Below, in pieces: positions 8,166 to 16,540 of a stretch of DNA of 21,690 bases (positions are counted from its first letter, which is position 1; every line of letters starts with the position of its first letter). Position numbers and translations under genes: made by a program. The notes under the pieces are model-generated. The model saw nothing but the letters and a program-made list of their open reading frames with translations. It had not been told where the DNA came from and made no database searches. Origin of the DNA: RGIG464 sp045643185. GTDB lineage: Bacteria; Myxococcota_A; Bradymonadia; UBA4248. The DNA lies in the NCBI GenBank assembly GCA_045643185.1, contig JAZUKH010000161.1, forward strand, positions 1 through 21,690, read 5' to 3'.

Positions 8166-8230
8166 TATTATAGTCCAACAAGACTAAACGAAAACTAAAC
8201 GAAATTATTCAAAAGAAAGGAGATTAGACT

Positions 8231-11200
8231 ATGCCAGACGTATTACAGGAGAACAAGCAGTCAACAAAAGCTTTAAACGCCAAGACAGCACAACAACCAG
8301 CGGTAAACGAGCCGGTTTCTGGTGCGGCTAACGAACAGAAAGCCCAAACGGTTCCGAACATCAACGTCAGCTCTGCGGTCACCTACAACAAGTCCAAAGC
8401 GATCTCGACCGACTTGTGGAAAGTGATCCAGGGCAAACTTAATGTTCCTCAGACCGGTATTTCTGACGCAGCGACGGCAAATGCCGTAGCCATTTGGCAG
8501 TCAGACTATGGCTTTACGGGCGGCGATGTCGACGGCAAACTTGGCCCGACGACGCTCAAGGCCATGAATTTAAGCCTTGCCGAGATGGTTGCCGGTTCTG
8601 GCGACACATCCGTCACCGTGGCAACGGGTGAAGGCGTCGCAGAAGATGCCAACGTCGAACGCGCCGTTCAACTTGCCATTGGTATCGCAAATGACGACAC
8701 CCACGGTTATGATCAGAGCAACCGCGATCGCGGCGAAGACTACGACTGTTCCTCGCTCGTCACGGCGGCTTTTAGAGATGCAGGTTTCAAAGGCATCTCG
8801 ATCACTTCGACGCACTACATGAAGTCCATGTTCACCGCGGCCGGCTTCACCTGGCACGATGGCGCCTCGCAGTCCGTCCTGAAACGTGGTGACGTCCTCT
8901 GGAAAACGGGTCACACAGAACTCTACATCGGTGGCGGTCAGACCGCCGGCGCACACGCCAGCGAAACAGGCGGCAAATACGGCGAAACGGGTGATTCCAC
9001 CGGCTCTGAGATCGACGTGTCCACCAAAACAAGCTTCTCCAACTGGGAAGGCTATCTCCGCTACACTACCACAACGCCTTCCGCAGGCTCCGACTTCGTC
9101 ACAGGCGGCGGCACCGTCACACAGGCCACCTCGACAACCACCGAAACAGGTTCCGGACAGGTGTCGGGCGCCGTCGAAGCCACAGATCAGGGTCAACAGG
9201 CCCAAAACCAAGCCGAAGAACAGACCAAACCCGGTGCTCAGCAAACGACGGCCATCACTGGCATGCCGACCATGAGCCCACTCGAAAAACTCATGGCCGA
9301 AAAAGGCCTCCAGACAAACCAGCAGTTCATCAATTACTGCTATAACAACAGTTCCGATCCTTACGGGTTTGCCCTGTCATACGGCGTCAATCTTAATGAC
9401 TGCACCAAAGCACGTAAGGCTGATATCGATGTGACGGCGGCTCAGGCCGTGTTTGCCAATGTTAACGGCTGTTTCGAATTCTTCGTTTCGTCGCTCGGCC
9501 TCAACAACGCCGGCGCGTGCGGCATCCTCGGCAACATTCAGCAGGAATCCTCGTTCAATCTCAATGCCGTGGGCGACTACGGCACGAGCTACGGTCTCTG
9601 CCAGTGGCACAATGAACGAAAATCAGCTCTGCAAAGCCTGAGTGGCTATGACACCCTCCCCGTTCAGCTCGCCTATCTCCAGAGTGAATTACAAAGCGGT
9701 TATGCCGGAACACTCTCGAAAATTCAGAAAGTTGCAAACACCGCCGAAGGTGCTGCAGAAGCAGCCAGTTACTGGTGCACCGAATTCGAAAAACCGAAAG
9801 ATGCGACCTCCAAAGCCGCAAAACGTGGTGAATACGCCAAACAGTACTTCGAAACCTACGGTGCCGTCAGTCTGAGTGCACAGCCGCAAGACAATGTCCC
9901 CGCCCACGAAGAACAGCCGACCGTGACCACCGAACCCGAACCGACGCCGGAACCGGTCGAACAGCCCAAACAGGAAGCGGAACAGAATACCAGCACCGAA
10001 AAAACCGAAGACAAAAAAGAATCGGCAGCATCAAGTTATGTCGAAACAACCGATGCCCAGCTCAACGCCATCCAGAAACAACACCCCAATGGCATGACCG
10101 TCGCCTTCTATGGCGGTACCAAAAAAGACTCTCTGGGTTACGCCGGTTACGAAAACAACACCAATAACGCCGAATTCACGGCTCAGGCAAACAACGGTGC
10201 CAAGCTCGGTCAAACCGTCGATCTCAACCTCAACATGGGCAACGCCATCATGGCCAACGCCTATTCGTCGCTCAAAACGCTCTCGACCAACTTGATCAAC
10301 ACGGTCAAAAGCCGTTATGACGCAGCTAAGCCCCAAAACGCACCTGCCCTTCCTGAAACGCTCAAAATCAAAAACCTCTCACTCTACTACCATGGCTGGA
10401 ATGAAGGTTTGAGCATGCCCAGCGAGAAGTTCAGAAAGTCAAACGTGCCGGATTACGTCTCCACAATCCGTAGTGGCGTCTCGGACGCCGTGAATGTTCA
10501 GCTCTTCGCCTGCTCTGCCGCAAAGGGTGAAGGCAGCTTCGCTGAAACATTCGCCAAGGAACTCGGAAACGACGCTCAGGTCTTCGGACACAACTCCAAA
10601 GGCCACACGACCGAAAATGCCGATGCCCGTGTGTTTAACGCACAAGGCGTCGCCACAAACATGGTCGACGTCCTCTTCCCCGAAGCCTGGTGCAAGGCTG
10701 AAGCGACCCGTATTTGGGGTGGAAATTACTCCGACGCAGCTTACAAACAGCTCAAATCGGATCTCAATTCGTATTACAAAACCATCTGTGGCTGCGGTAA
10801 CTGGTACAGCGACCAACGCAAGGCCTTCCAGGAACTTTATCCCGAAACAAAAGGTGTCGGTGGCTATTCCAAAATTTCGTTGACTGGCTTGCTCATGTTC
10901 TCGGATACCGAAAATATGTCCGGCATGCTCCAGAATTCGTGGCGTCACTGGGCGCTCGACCACAAACAGGGTAGCTACGCGTCTTTTGGCTCGCTCGCTG
11001 CATCGTTCTCCAACCTCGAGGCCGAAGCCATCACGGCCGAGCGCGTTTCCGGTCCAGCCCCAGCTGCAACCGAAAACAAAGCGGAAGAACAGCAACAGAT
11101 CACCAATGAAGACCGCGCGCAGCAACTCCTCAAAAGCGCACAGCTTCCCAGTGAGTCGACACTCATCACCTGGTATAACAACAAAAATTACTCGGATGAC

Positions 11201-12019
11201 ACTATCGCCAAGATTCGCGAAGTCGTCGGCAGCACCAACTCCGGTGCTTTGAACCAGGCTGACTTTGATAAAATCGCTTATTGGCAGGCACTTCAGACGG
11301 TCGCAGGCACCTACCACGACTCGATCGATGCCAAATTCGGTACGAATTCTGCCAACACCGCTCACATCACCCTGACAACCAATGTGAGTACCCCCGCACC
11401 GGCTGCAACCCCCGCTCCCGCTGGTAATGGCAGCTACGAATTACTCACATTCAACAGCCAGACAGCTTCTTGGTGCACACAGCATGGCTTTATCAACAGC
11501 AAGAGCGTCGATGATCTGGCAGATAGCTTCCGTGATGGCGCTCAAAAAGTCACAAGCGCCCTCTCGAGTTATTGTTCGATCTCATCCACCTTGAGACATA
11601 AAATGCGTGCCGCCGTCATGCACTATGCCTGTCCGGCAGGCTCGAGAAACTATAGTGGCGCAGAAGCAGTCTTCAACGAATTCGGCTATACCGCCAAAAA
11701 AGCGGATGGTTCCTGGATCCAAAACGGTCTCTCAGCGGCAGCCAGTTCGTTCGGCATCGTCGGTGGCGCTGGCCTTAACTCCAATCACCGTGACGGCGAA
11801 GCCATCGATTTCACGTTGTCAAGCCTCCCGTCAAGCGTCGATATCGATGGTAAAACCGTTACCCTCAATGGACAGGGAACCGACGCGACAAGCCTAGCCA
11901 AACGCCTGCACAATGGCCTCAAAGCCTGTGCCCCCGAACTTGAAAATAAATTCAGATGGTACAATGCCTATAACACCGGCATGAACGACTACGTCCACTG
12001 GTCGTTAACAGGTCATTAA
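8231..12019 (+). CDS. multi-domain peptidoglycan hydrolase with a caspase-like module
   Basis: This 1262-aa protein has no signal peptide. Its first 50 residues are Gln/Ala-rich and apparently disordered. Modules in order: a peptidoglycan-binding-like domain (58-115); a NlpC/P60- or CHAP-like amidase (about 142-280) with C173 in DYDCSSLV and H228 in GHTELYIG; a phage-tail-lysozyme-like domain (about 410-546) with E439 in IQQESSFN; a module at about 603-925 with H721 in LYYHGWNEG and C761 in QLFACSAAKG, the His-Gly and Ala-Cys pattern of clan CD (caspase-like) peptidases; a second peptidoglycan-binding-like region (about 961-1046); and an M15 peptidase with H1186 and D1193 in NHRDGEAIDF and H1256 in YVHW. 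Low-complexity linkers rich in Gln, Pro, Glu or Ala join the modules. It follows the AAA+ ATPase gene but has its own promoter. A cargo or phage-derived lysin role is inference. Confidence 0.85.
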   Translation: MPDVLQENKQSTKALNAKTAQQPAVNEPVSGAANEQKAQTVPNINVSSAVTYNKSKAISTDLWKVIQGKLNVPQTGISDAATANAVAIWQSDYGFTGGDVDGKLGPTTLKAMNLSLAEMVAGSGDTSVTVATGEGVAEDANVERAVQLAIGIANDDTHGYDQSNRDRGEDYDCSSLVTAAFRDAGFKGISITSTHYMKSMFTAAGFTWHDGASQSVLKRGDVLWKTGHTELYIGGGQTAGAHASETGGKYGETGDSTGSEIDVSTKTSFSNWEGYLRYTTTTPSAGSDFVTGGGTVTQATSTTTETGSGQVSGAVEATDQGQQAQNQAEEQTKPGAQQTTAITGMPTMSPLEKLMAEKGLQTNQQFINYCYNNSSDPYGFALSYGVNLNDCTKARKADIDVTAAQAVFANVNGCFEFFVSSLGLNNAGACGILGNIQQESSFNLNAVGDYGTSYGLCQWHNERKSALQSLSGYDTLPVQLAYLQSELQSGYAGTLSKIQKVANTAEGAAEAASYWCTEFEKPKDATSKAAKRGEYAKQYFETYGAVSLSAQPQDNVPAHEEQPTVTTEPEPTPEPVEQPKQEAEQNTSTEKTEDKKESAASSYVETTDAQLNAIQKQHPNGMTVAFYGGTKKDSLGYAGYENNTNNAEFTAQANNGAKLGQTVDLNLNMGNAIMANAYSSLKTLSTNLINTVKSRYDAAKPQNAPALPETLKIKNLSLYYHGWNEGLSMPSEKFRKSNVPDYVSTIRSGVSDAVNVQLFACSAAKGEGSFAETFAKELGNDAQVFGHNSKGHTTENADARVFNAQGVATNMVDVLFPEAWCKAEATRIWGGNYSDAAYKQLKSDLNSYYKTICGCGNWYSDQRKAFQELYPETKGVGGYSKISLTGLLMFSDTENMSGMLQNSWRHWALDHKQGSYASFGSLAASFSNLEAEAITAERVSGPAPAATENKAEEQQQITNEDRAQQLLKSAQLPSESTLITWYNNKNYSDDTIAKIREVVGSTNSGALNQADFDKIAYWQALQTVAGTYHDSIDAKFGTNSANTAHITLTTNVSTPAPAATPAPAGNGSYELLTFNSQTASWCTQHGFINSKSVDDLADSFRDGAQKVTSALSSYCSISSTLRHKMRAAVMHYACPAGSRNYSGAEAVFNEFGYTAKKADGSWIQNGLSAAASSFGIVGGAGLNSNHRDGEAIDFTLSSLPSSVDIDGKTVTLNGQGTDATSLAKRLHNGLKACAPELENKFRWYNAYNTGMNDYVHWSLTGH

Positions 12020-12116
12020 TCGATTATATCCTGACAACTCAGACGTCATTGAATAAATAAGGGCGCGCATAAACACCATCCACGTTCATGCGCACACCAC
12101 ATCAGACCTCTCCAAC

Positions 12117-12155
12117 AAAAAAAGCTCGTTTCCAAAGGGAAGCGAGCTTTTTTTA
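12117..12155. terminator. bidirectional intrinsic terminator
   Basis: AAAGCTCGTTTCC (12121-12133) pairs with GGAAGCGAGCTTT (12138-12150) around AAAG, with one wobble. A-tracts and T-tracts flank both sides, so it can stop the lysin transcript on the plus strand and the lipoprotein transcript on the minus strand. The rest of 12020-12316 contains short imperfect repeats (CACTCAGTC twice) and no gene. Confidence 0.85.
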
Positions 12156-12284
12156 TTCTACATGCGACTAAAACCACTCAGTCTTAGTCGGAAACACTCA
12201 GTCCGTTTGGCGCACCGAGCCTGCCTTTCACCAACACACGGCGCCAACATCACTGCGCTCAATAACCAGGTCAGAACGCATAAT

Positions 12285-12306
12285 CGCGGCGGTCAAAACC
12301 GCCGCG
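12285..12306 (-). terminator. GC-rich hairpin after the lipoprotein gene
   Basis: CGCGGCGGT (12285-12293) and ACCGCCGCG (12298-12306) form a perfect 9-bp stem around CAAA, 11 bases beyond the minus-strand stop codon. The following bases (ATTATGCG on the minus strand) are not a proper T-run, so it may assist 3' end formation before the stronger terminator further left. Confidence 0.5.
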
Positions 12307-12316
12307 AAAACGAACT

Positions 12317-14323
12317 CTATTCGTCCAAAAAGCACTGAGGCGCCGACTTTTTAGCGTCTTCGATAGCAAAGTCAGGCAAAATCGGCGCTTTGTGCACCCA
12401 CGCTGCGTCATTGTCGTAAGCATAGTCGGTCTCATAGATGTGCGCTGTCGTACCATCCCAGTGCATAACAGCGACTTGTTTGAATACGCCGGTTTGACTG
12501 AGTGAAATATTGGATTTTTCGAAACGGAGTTTGCCGCTCACATAAACGCGAAGCGTGGCATAGGACGGGCCTAGAGCATTATCCTGGTAGTAATGCACCC
12601 CCAGAGCATACCAGCTACAAGGCACCGGGGTATCCATATTAATGTTTTCTGGCCCTTCCCCATCAGCATCGTCGCGATCAAGCGAGGGCTTTTCGGTCCC
12701 CAAACCGGCGATCGTCCAAGTGGGTTCACGATTCTCAAAATAGACGTCGGTACCATTCTGTAGTCTCACGTCGCCGACGTCGCCCCAAATGCCATGTTCC
12801 TCGCCCGTGGGGTTCTCTATATCGGCGCCCTGTCGTAAACGCACGAAATGCAGGTCAAGATCGGTACCATCTTTATCACCGATCGTTTCATCTTTGGGCG
12901 TATGCCAGACGAGTTGAAAATGCAATTTCTCGCGTGGTATTGCCGTAAACGAGATGCAATCTTCGCTACAACTCATCATGGCACCCGAGTCTTCGACGTT
13001 CAAACATACCGTGTAATTGCCCGCCAAATCGGCAAAAAGCGAAGCCTGGGCGCCGGACACACTGAGTTTAGAAGTTGAATCCGTGGGGGCTTTACGAATC
13101 GACCAAAAATATTTGAGTTCCGTTGATTCAACATCGTGCGACAAGGCACCGTCGAACAGGATCGTGTCGAGCGGCGCAGCTTCGATATTGCGTGACCACT
13201 CGCTGGCCGTGTTGATGCGCGCCCTGGCGACAGCAGTCGGGCACTGGTTGGAGCTTGCCGTGCCAATGACCGAGACTGAGGCATTTGGTTGAAGCGGATC
13301 ATCGTTGACGATCACATATTCGGCTTTATTCGTGCCAACGTGGTCGGGCGAGTAGTGAATACGAAGCGTCGCGCTCTCGCCGTTCTCGAGCGCATGGTCA
13401 GCGCCGATCAATTCGTACGAAAAAACGTTGTCACCGCTTGCTTTCATGACATTCGAAATCGTCAGCGGCACCTGGCTGCAACTGGTTAGCGTCACATCCC
13501 GTTTGGCGGTGGAATCGACACTGACCGCCGGTGAAAATTCCAGAATCACGGGCTGGATCTTCAAACACGGTGAATCGCTGTTTGCAACGATCGGCAACGT
13601 GTAAGAAGACGAATCCGGGTCGTTCGACTGAATGACCAAACTGGCTTCGGCACGCCCCGTGTCAGTCGGCGAAAACGTCACGTTCATCGTCAAGCGGCTT
13701 TCGCCGTTGATCAAACGTTGCGGCAGCGTCGAATCACCCACGATGGTGTATTCAAACGACTTTGGACCAACCAACGAAATTTTCGAAATATCGAGCGGCA
13801 AGTCGCCCGTATTGGTGATGACGACGGTACGATTGAGTGTTTTGCCCGGTTCGACCTGCCCAAACACGAGCTTTTCCTCGGCTGAAGGCACGACGTGGAT
13901 CTGCGGATCAAGTTGTTGCGCCAAGACCTTGACATCATAGACCGGCTCGTCAATGTCATTGGAATGAATACGAATGACACCGTCAGGCGAAGGCGTTGTT
14001 TTGGTCGGCGAAAACTGAACGCCGATCGCAAACTGGTTATGGCTATCGAGGTTGCGTGGAAAACCGCTTCCCTCAACCGACAGCGAAACGCTCGTTGAAC
14101 CGATCCACTCGACATCAGACACTTTAAGCGGATCGCGCCCCACGTTCGAAACCATGACTGGCAGGGTGCGCGTTTCATTCAATTTGACACGAGAAAACGT
14201 CAGTTCGCGCGCCGGGTCCACACGGATCTGTGCATCCTGACCTTCATCAAAGGTCGGTCCACACGCCGTCGAAACCAGGGCACCTGCCAAAATGATACTC
14301 GCTAGATCTAAACGATATTTCAT
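12317..14323 (-). CDS. surface lipoprotein with ASH (choice-of-anchor D) repeats and a PKD-like domain
   Basis: This 668-aa protein is probably exported and lipidated. The N-terminus is a short basic and hydrophobic signal ending VSTAC, with C21 as the likely lipidated cysteine; Ser at -3 is not ideal for a lipobox. Three immunoglobulin-like ASH/HYDIN-type repeats follow at about 33-135, 142-245 and 255-355, each with the pattern of FSPT or YSPD plus SNDPD-like edges. A PKD-like domain spans about 360-455. The C-terminal 200 residues contain TDLDLHFV, WTIAG and DDADGEGPENINMD, a pattern I associate with myxobacterial and bradymonad surface lipoproteins. No catalytic motif is visible; adhesion or envelope structure is the likely role. 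It diverges from crcB. No Shine-Dalgarno is evident. Confidence 0.85.
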   Translation of the reverse strand: MKYRLDLASIILAGALVSTACGPTFDEGQDAQIRVDPARELTFSRVKLNETRTLPVMVSNVGRDPLKVSDVEWIGSTSVSLSVEGSGFPRNLDSHNQFAIGVQFSPTKTTPSPDGVIRIHSNDIDEPVYDVKVLAQQLDPQIHVVPSAEEKLVFGQVEPGKTLNRTVVITNTGDLPLDISKISLVGPKSFEYTIVGDSTLPQRLINGESRLTMNVTFSPTDTGRAEASLVIQSNDPDSSSYTLPIVANSDSPCLKIQPVILEFSPAVSVDSTAKRDVTLTSCSQVPLTISNVMKASGDNVFSYELIGADHALENGESATLRIHYSPDHVGTNKAEYVIVNDDPLQPNASVSVIGTASSNQCPTAVARARINTASEWSRNIEAAPLDTILFDGALSHDVESTELKYFWSIRKAPTDSTSKLSVSGAQASLFADLAGNYTVCLNVEDSGAMMSCSEDCISFTAIPREKLHFQLVWHTPKDETIGDKDGTDLDLHFVRLRQGADIENPTGEEHGIWGDVGDVRLQNGTDVYFENREPTWTIAGLGTEKPSLDRDDADGEGPENINMDTPVPCSWYALGVHYYQDNALGPSYATLRVYVSGKLRFEKSNISLSQTGVFKQVAVMHWDGTTAHIYETDYAYDNDAAWVHKAPILPDFAIEDAKKSAPQCFLDE

Positions 14324-14489
14324 AGAATAAACACGATAAAAGGATTAAACCCAGGCTTGTCTTTCAGTGCCCGGGATACGTTCAAAACGCCACATGATTT
14401 TCGACGTTGACACAATCACGCGCCTTGACGCCTCAAAATTGAGCGTGTTCTTTTAACGTTGCTTGTTAAAATCTACAAGGTAAAACCAA

Positions 14490-14852
14490 ATGTCAGAACA
14501 ACTATTAAAGATACTTGCGGTGGCGCTGGGTGGAGCGCTTGGCTCCGTTGCACGCTATCTTCTGGGGTTATTGCCCAATCCATTCCCGATCCCGTTATGG
14601 ACTTTTGCCGTCAACCTCGTGGGTGCGCTTTTGATCGGTATTATTATTGGCAACCAATCGAAGCTTGGCAATTACACCTTTGTGGCGCTTAAAACGGGAT
14701 TTTGCGGCGGATTCACCACGTTTTCGACATTTTCGCACGAGACACTGACGTTGTTTGAACAAAATCGCCCGTTTCTGGCGACCTGCTACGCGGTCAGCAG
14801 TCTTATTTTGTGCATTATTGGCGTTGCGCTCGGCCGCAAACTGTCCCAGTAA
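14490..14852 (+). CDS. crcB: fluoride ion channel CrcB/Fluc
   Basis: CrcB exports fluoride across the inner membrane as a dual-topology dimer. The 120-aa length and four hydrophobic segments match the family. Signature elements are GGALGSVARYLLG near residue 14, the asparagine in FAVNLVGALLIG and the phenylalanine-box motif GFCGGFTTFSTFSHE near residue 70. AAGG (14477-14480) lies 9 nt before the ATG. The 166-base upstream region shows no fluoride riboswitch that I can recognise, although a TTGACA at 14407 and a TTGACG at 14425 could be -35 boxes. Confidence 0.95.
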   Translation: MSEQLLKILAVALGGALGSVARYLLGLLPNPFPIPLWTFAVNLVGALLIGIIIGNQSKLGNYTFVALKTGFCGGFTTFSTFSHETLTLFEQNRPFLATCYAVSSLILCIIGVALGRKLSQ

Positions 14853-14902
14853 CACGATCTTAGCCTGTGCAAGGCACGTTTTTATTATTCAACCTGGTTG
14901 AG

Positions 14903-14972
14903 GGCCCTGCCAGGCGAGGGGGTCGCGGCGTATTGGCGAAAGCCAATAGCCGCGCAGGGGGAGGCTTCCCCC
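14903..14972 (+). repeat. dispersed hairpin element, copy B
   Basis: This is the shortest copy. The left arm is GGCCCTGCCAGGCGA then GGGGGTCGCGGCGTATT. The core is only GGCGAAAGCC, a perfect hairpin. The right arm is AATAGCCGCGCAGGGG then GAGGCTTCCCCC. It lies 50 bases after crcB and 30 bases before the tRNA-Pro promoter. Compared with copy A, the outer stem changes from GAAGGGG/CCCCTTC to GAGGGGG/CCCCCTC, a compensatory change. Confidence 0.85.
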
Positions 14973-15000
14973 TCAAAATTTAAAAAAAAGAAAATATTTG

Positions 15001-15029
15001 TTGACACTCCCCACGAATAAGCGTAGAAG
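15001..15029 (+). promoter_or_regulatory. promoter of tRNA-Pro
   Basis: A consensus TTGACA (15001-15006), 17-nt spacer and TAGAAG -10 (15024-15029) precede the tRNA by 51 bases. The transcribed leader contains a hairpin GCCTGTC-AGAT-GACAGGC (15034-15051), which may be part of precursor processing. Confidence 0.75.
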
Positions 15030-15080
15030 CCGCGCCTGTCAGATGACAGGCTTCTCAAATAGAGGAGTTGGTAACTCTAA

Positions 15081-15154
15081 CGGGGCGTAGCGCAGTCTGG
15101 TAGCGCGTCTGCTTCGGGAGCAGAAGGTCGGAGGTTCGAATCCTCTCGTCCCGA
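15081..15154 (+). tRNA. tRNA-Pro (anticodon CGG)
   Basis: The cloverleaf is complete. Acceptor CGGGGCG pairs with CGTCCCG with one G-T pair. The anticodon stem is TCTGC/GCAGA with loop TTCGGGA, giving CGG. The T-arm is GGAGG-TTCGAAT-CCTCT. The discriminator is A and the CCA end is not encoded. The sequence closely resembles other bacterial tRNA-Pro genes, including the unusual 5' C. Confidence 0.97.
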
Positions 15155-15178
15155 TACCTAAAAATATCCCGAATTAAA

Positions 15179-15209
15179 GGCCATCTTTTTTCAGATGGTC
15201 TTTTTTTTT
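15179..15209 (+). terminator. terminator after tRNA-Pro
   Basis: GGCCATCT (15179-15186) pairs with AGATGGTC (15193-15200) with one wobble, followed by nine Ts. It begins 24 bases after the tRNA. Confidence 0.85.
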
Positions 15210-15328
15210 GCCTAAAATCGACCGATACGATTGCTCAGCATCAAGCGATGGCATAACTTTAACCCACCTGGGGCTTTACTGAGCCAAAGTCCCGACGAGT
15301 AACTGCGTAAGCCTACGGAGATTGCAGA

Positions 15329-16318
15329 ATGCGTAGCCAGGAAGAATTAAAAGAAGCGTTACGAGAACGCCCTGATTCGTTCGACATCCTCTACGAGTAC
15401 GTCCGATTACTTTGCAAAGCCAACGACCTGAAACACGCCTTCATGCTTGCGGAGCGCGGCATTGCCGTCTATGACGCTTCGCCCATCGAATCCATGCAGG
15501 AAGACTACCTTGATCTCAAACGAACGCGCAATCAATTGCTTCGCGATCACCTGGATGAGATCCTGGACGAACTTTGTCCATTAATGGATCCGCGTTGGAT
15601 GCCGACCTTCAAGCTTGGTCGCCCGCGCGAGATCGCCTGGCAGCTAGGCATCGAAAACCTTGATGTTTTGAGCTGTGTTTTGCGCTCGGACCAGCTTCGT
15701 CGTCTTCGTTTTTTGGGCGTCACGATCACGGATCATCCCGATTTGGTGCTTGGCGTTCTTTCCAAGTTTAATTTTGACCCGGTTCGTGTGCTCAATCTGT
15801 CATTTCTTGAAGATCCAAGTGCGCCGGCCTTACAGCTGTTTTGGGAAAAAGCGATGTTTGAAGCTCAAAACATCACGAATCTCAGTGTCAGAATGCCGCA
15901 CCTGACCGACCGTCACGCCATCGTCACGCGTGAACACGCCAAAAATCTTGAAAGTCTGAGCCTTTTGTCGCTCGACCGCACCTGCATGACCAGCGAGGTC
16001 TGCGATTGCATCGCCGACGACGAAAACTCCAACAAGCTCATGAACCTTGCGATCGTCGGTTCCAGCATTGGTGACAAAGGTTTTTGGACGTTGCTTACCA
16101 GCGATAACTTCACGAATCTTCAGACGCTCGACCTGCACGACGGATTTCTTACCAACGCGACGGCTCGCCTGCTCGCAGCCGAGATCCATCTGCCGCAGCT
16201 TCGTTCGCTCGACCTGCGCTACAACACCATCGACCCCGCTGGCATCGACATTCTCGAAGACGTCGGGCTAGAAATGCGCTACTCCGATCAACACGCAAGA
16301 CCGGCTGGAAGAATCTAA
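15329..16318 (+). CDS. leucine-rich-repeat-like protein with a helical N-terminus
   Basis: This 329-aa predicted cytoplasmic protein has no signal peptide or membrane segment. Residues 1-75 are helical and look like a single TPR-like unit (ELKEALRERPDSFDILYEYV). From about residue 105 onward there are repeated leucine-spaced units such as VRVLNLSFLED, LESLSLLSLDRT, LMNLAIVGSSIGDKG, LQTLDLHDGFLTN and LRSLDLRYNTIDPAG, typical of RNI-type leucine-rich repeats. These fold as a binding scaffold, and no catalytic motif is seen. GGAG (15317-15320) lies 8 nt before the ATG. The gene sits alone between two tRNA genes. Similar LRR proteins are common in myxobacterial genomes; the partner is unknown. 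Confidence 0.75.
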   Translation: MRSQEELKEALRERPDSFDILYEYVRLLCKANDLKHAFMLAERGIAVYDASPIESMQEDYLDLKRTRNQLLRDHLDEILDELCPLMDPRWMPTFKLGRPREIAWQLGIENLDVLSCVLRSDQLRRLRFLGVTITDHPDLVLGVLSKFNFDPVRVLNLSFLEDPSAPALQLFWEKAMFEAQNITNLSVRMPHLTDRHAIVTREHAKNLESLSLLSLDRTCMTSEVCDCIADDENSNKLMNLAIVGSSIGDKGFWTLLTSDNFTNLQTLDLHDGFLTNATARLLAAEIHLPQLRSLDLRYNTIDPAGIDILEDVGLEMRYSDQHARPAGRI

Positions 16319-16341
16319 CAACATTTTTTCAATAAAATTTC

Positions 16342-16370
16342 GTGACAAAACACGGGGTTTTATATAGAAT
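16342..16370 (+). promoter_or_regulatory. promoter of tRNA-Gln
   Basis: GTGACA (16342-16347), a 17-nt spacer and TAGAAT (16365-16370) match the sigma-70 consensus at five of six positions each. The layout mirrors the tRNA-Pro promoter (TTGACA, 17 nt, TAGAAG). Confidence 0.75.
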
Positions 16371-16401
16371 CACGTTGCTTTTTGAGAAAAAAGCTTCGAA
16401 T

Positions 16402-16472
16402 TTCGCGATCGTCTAATGGTAGGACATCGGCTTTTGGTGCCGAGTACCCAGGTTCGAATCCTGGTCGCGGAA
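16402..16472 (+). tRNA. tRNA-Gln (anticodon TTG)
   Basis: Acceptor TTCGCGA pairs with TCGCGGA with one wobble. The D-arm is GTCTAATGGTAGGAC. The anticodon stem is TCGGC/GCCGA around TTTTGGT, giving TTG. The T-arm is CCAGG-TTCGAAT-CCTGG. The discriminator is A and CCA is not encoded. Confidence 0.95.
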
Positions 16473-16476
16473 CTTC

Positions 16477-16508
16477 AGCCTCACATCACACGATGTGAGG
16501 CTTTTTTT
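16477..16508 (+). terminator. terminator after tRNA-Gln
   Basis: AGCCTCACATC (16477-16487) pairs perfectly with GATGTGAGGCT (16492-16502) around ACAC and runs into seven Ts. It sits between the tRNA and the convergent phosphatase gene. Confidence 0.9.
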
Positions 16509-16540
16509 GTTCTTGTTTGACCAACCAGACGTGTATGGTT

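Noticed and set aside
10439..11365. 308-aa open frame on the minus strand inside the lysin gene
   Set aside because: It is antisense to well-defined domains, has no ribosome binding site and shows no recognisable motif; the codon pattern of the plus strand explains it.
5597..12019. A complete prophage or contractile injection cluster
   Set aside because: No integrase, capsid, terminase, sheath, tube or baseplate genes are seen. Only an ATPase and a lysin-like protein are present.
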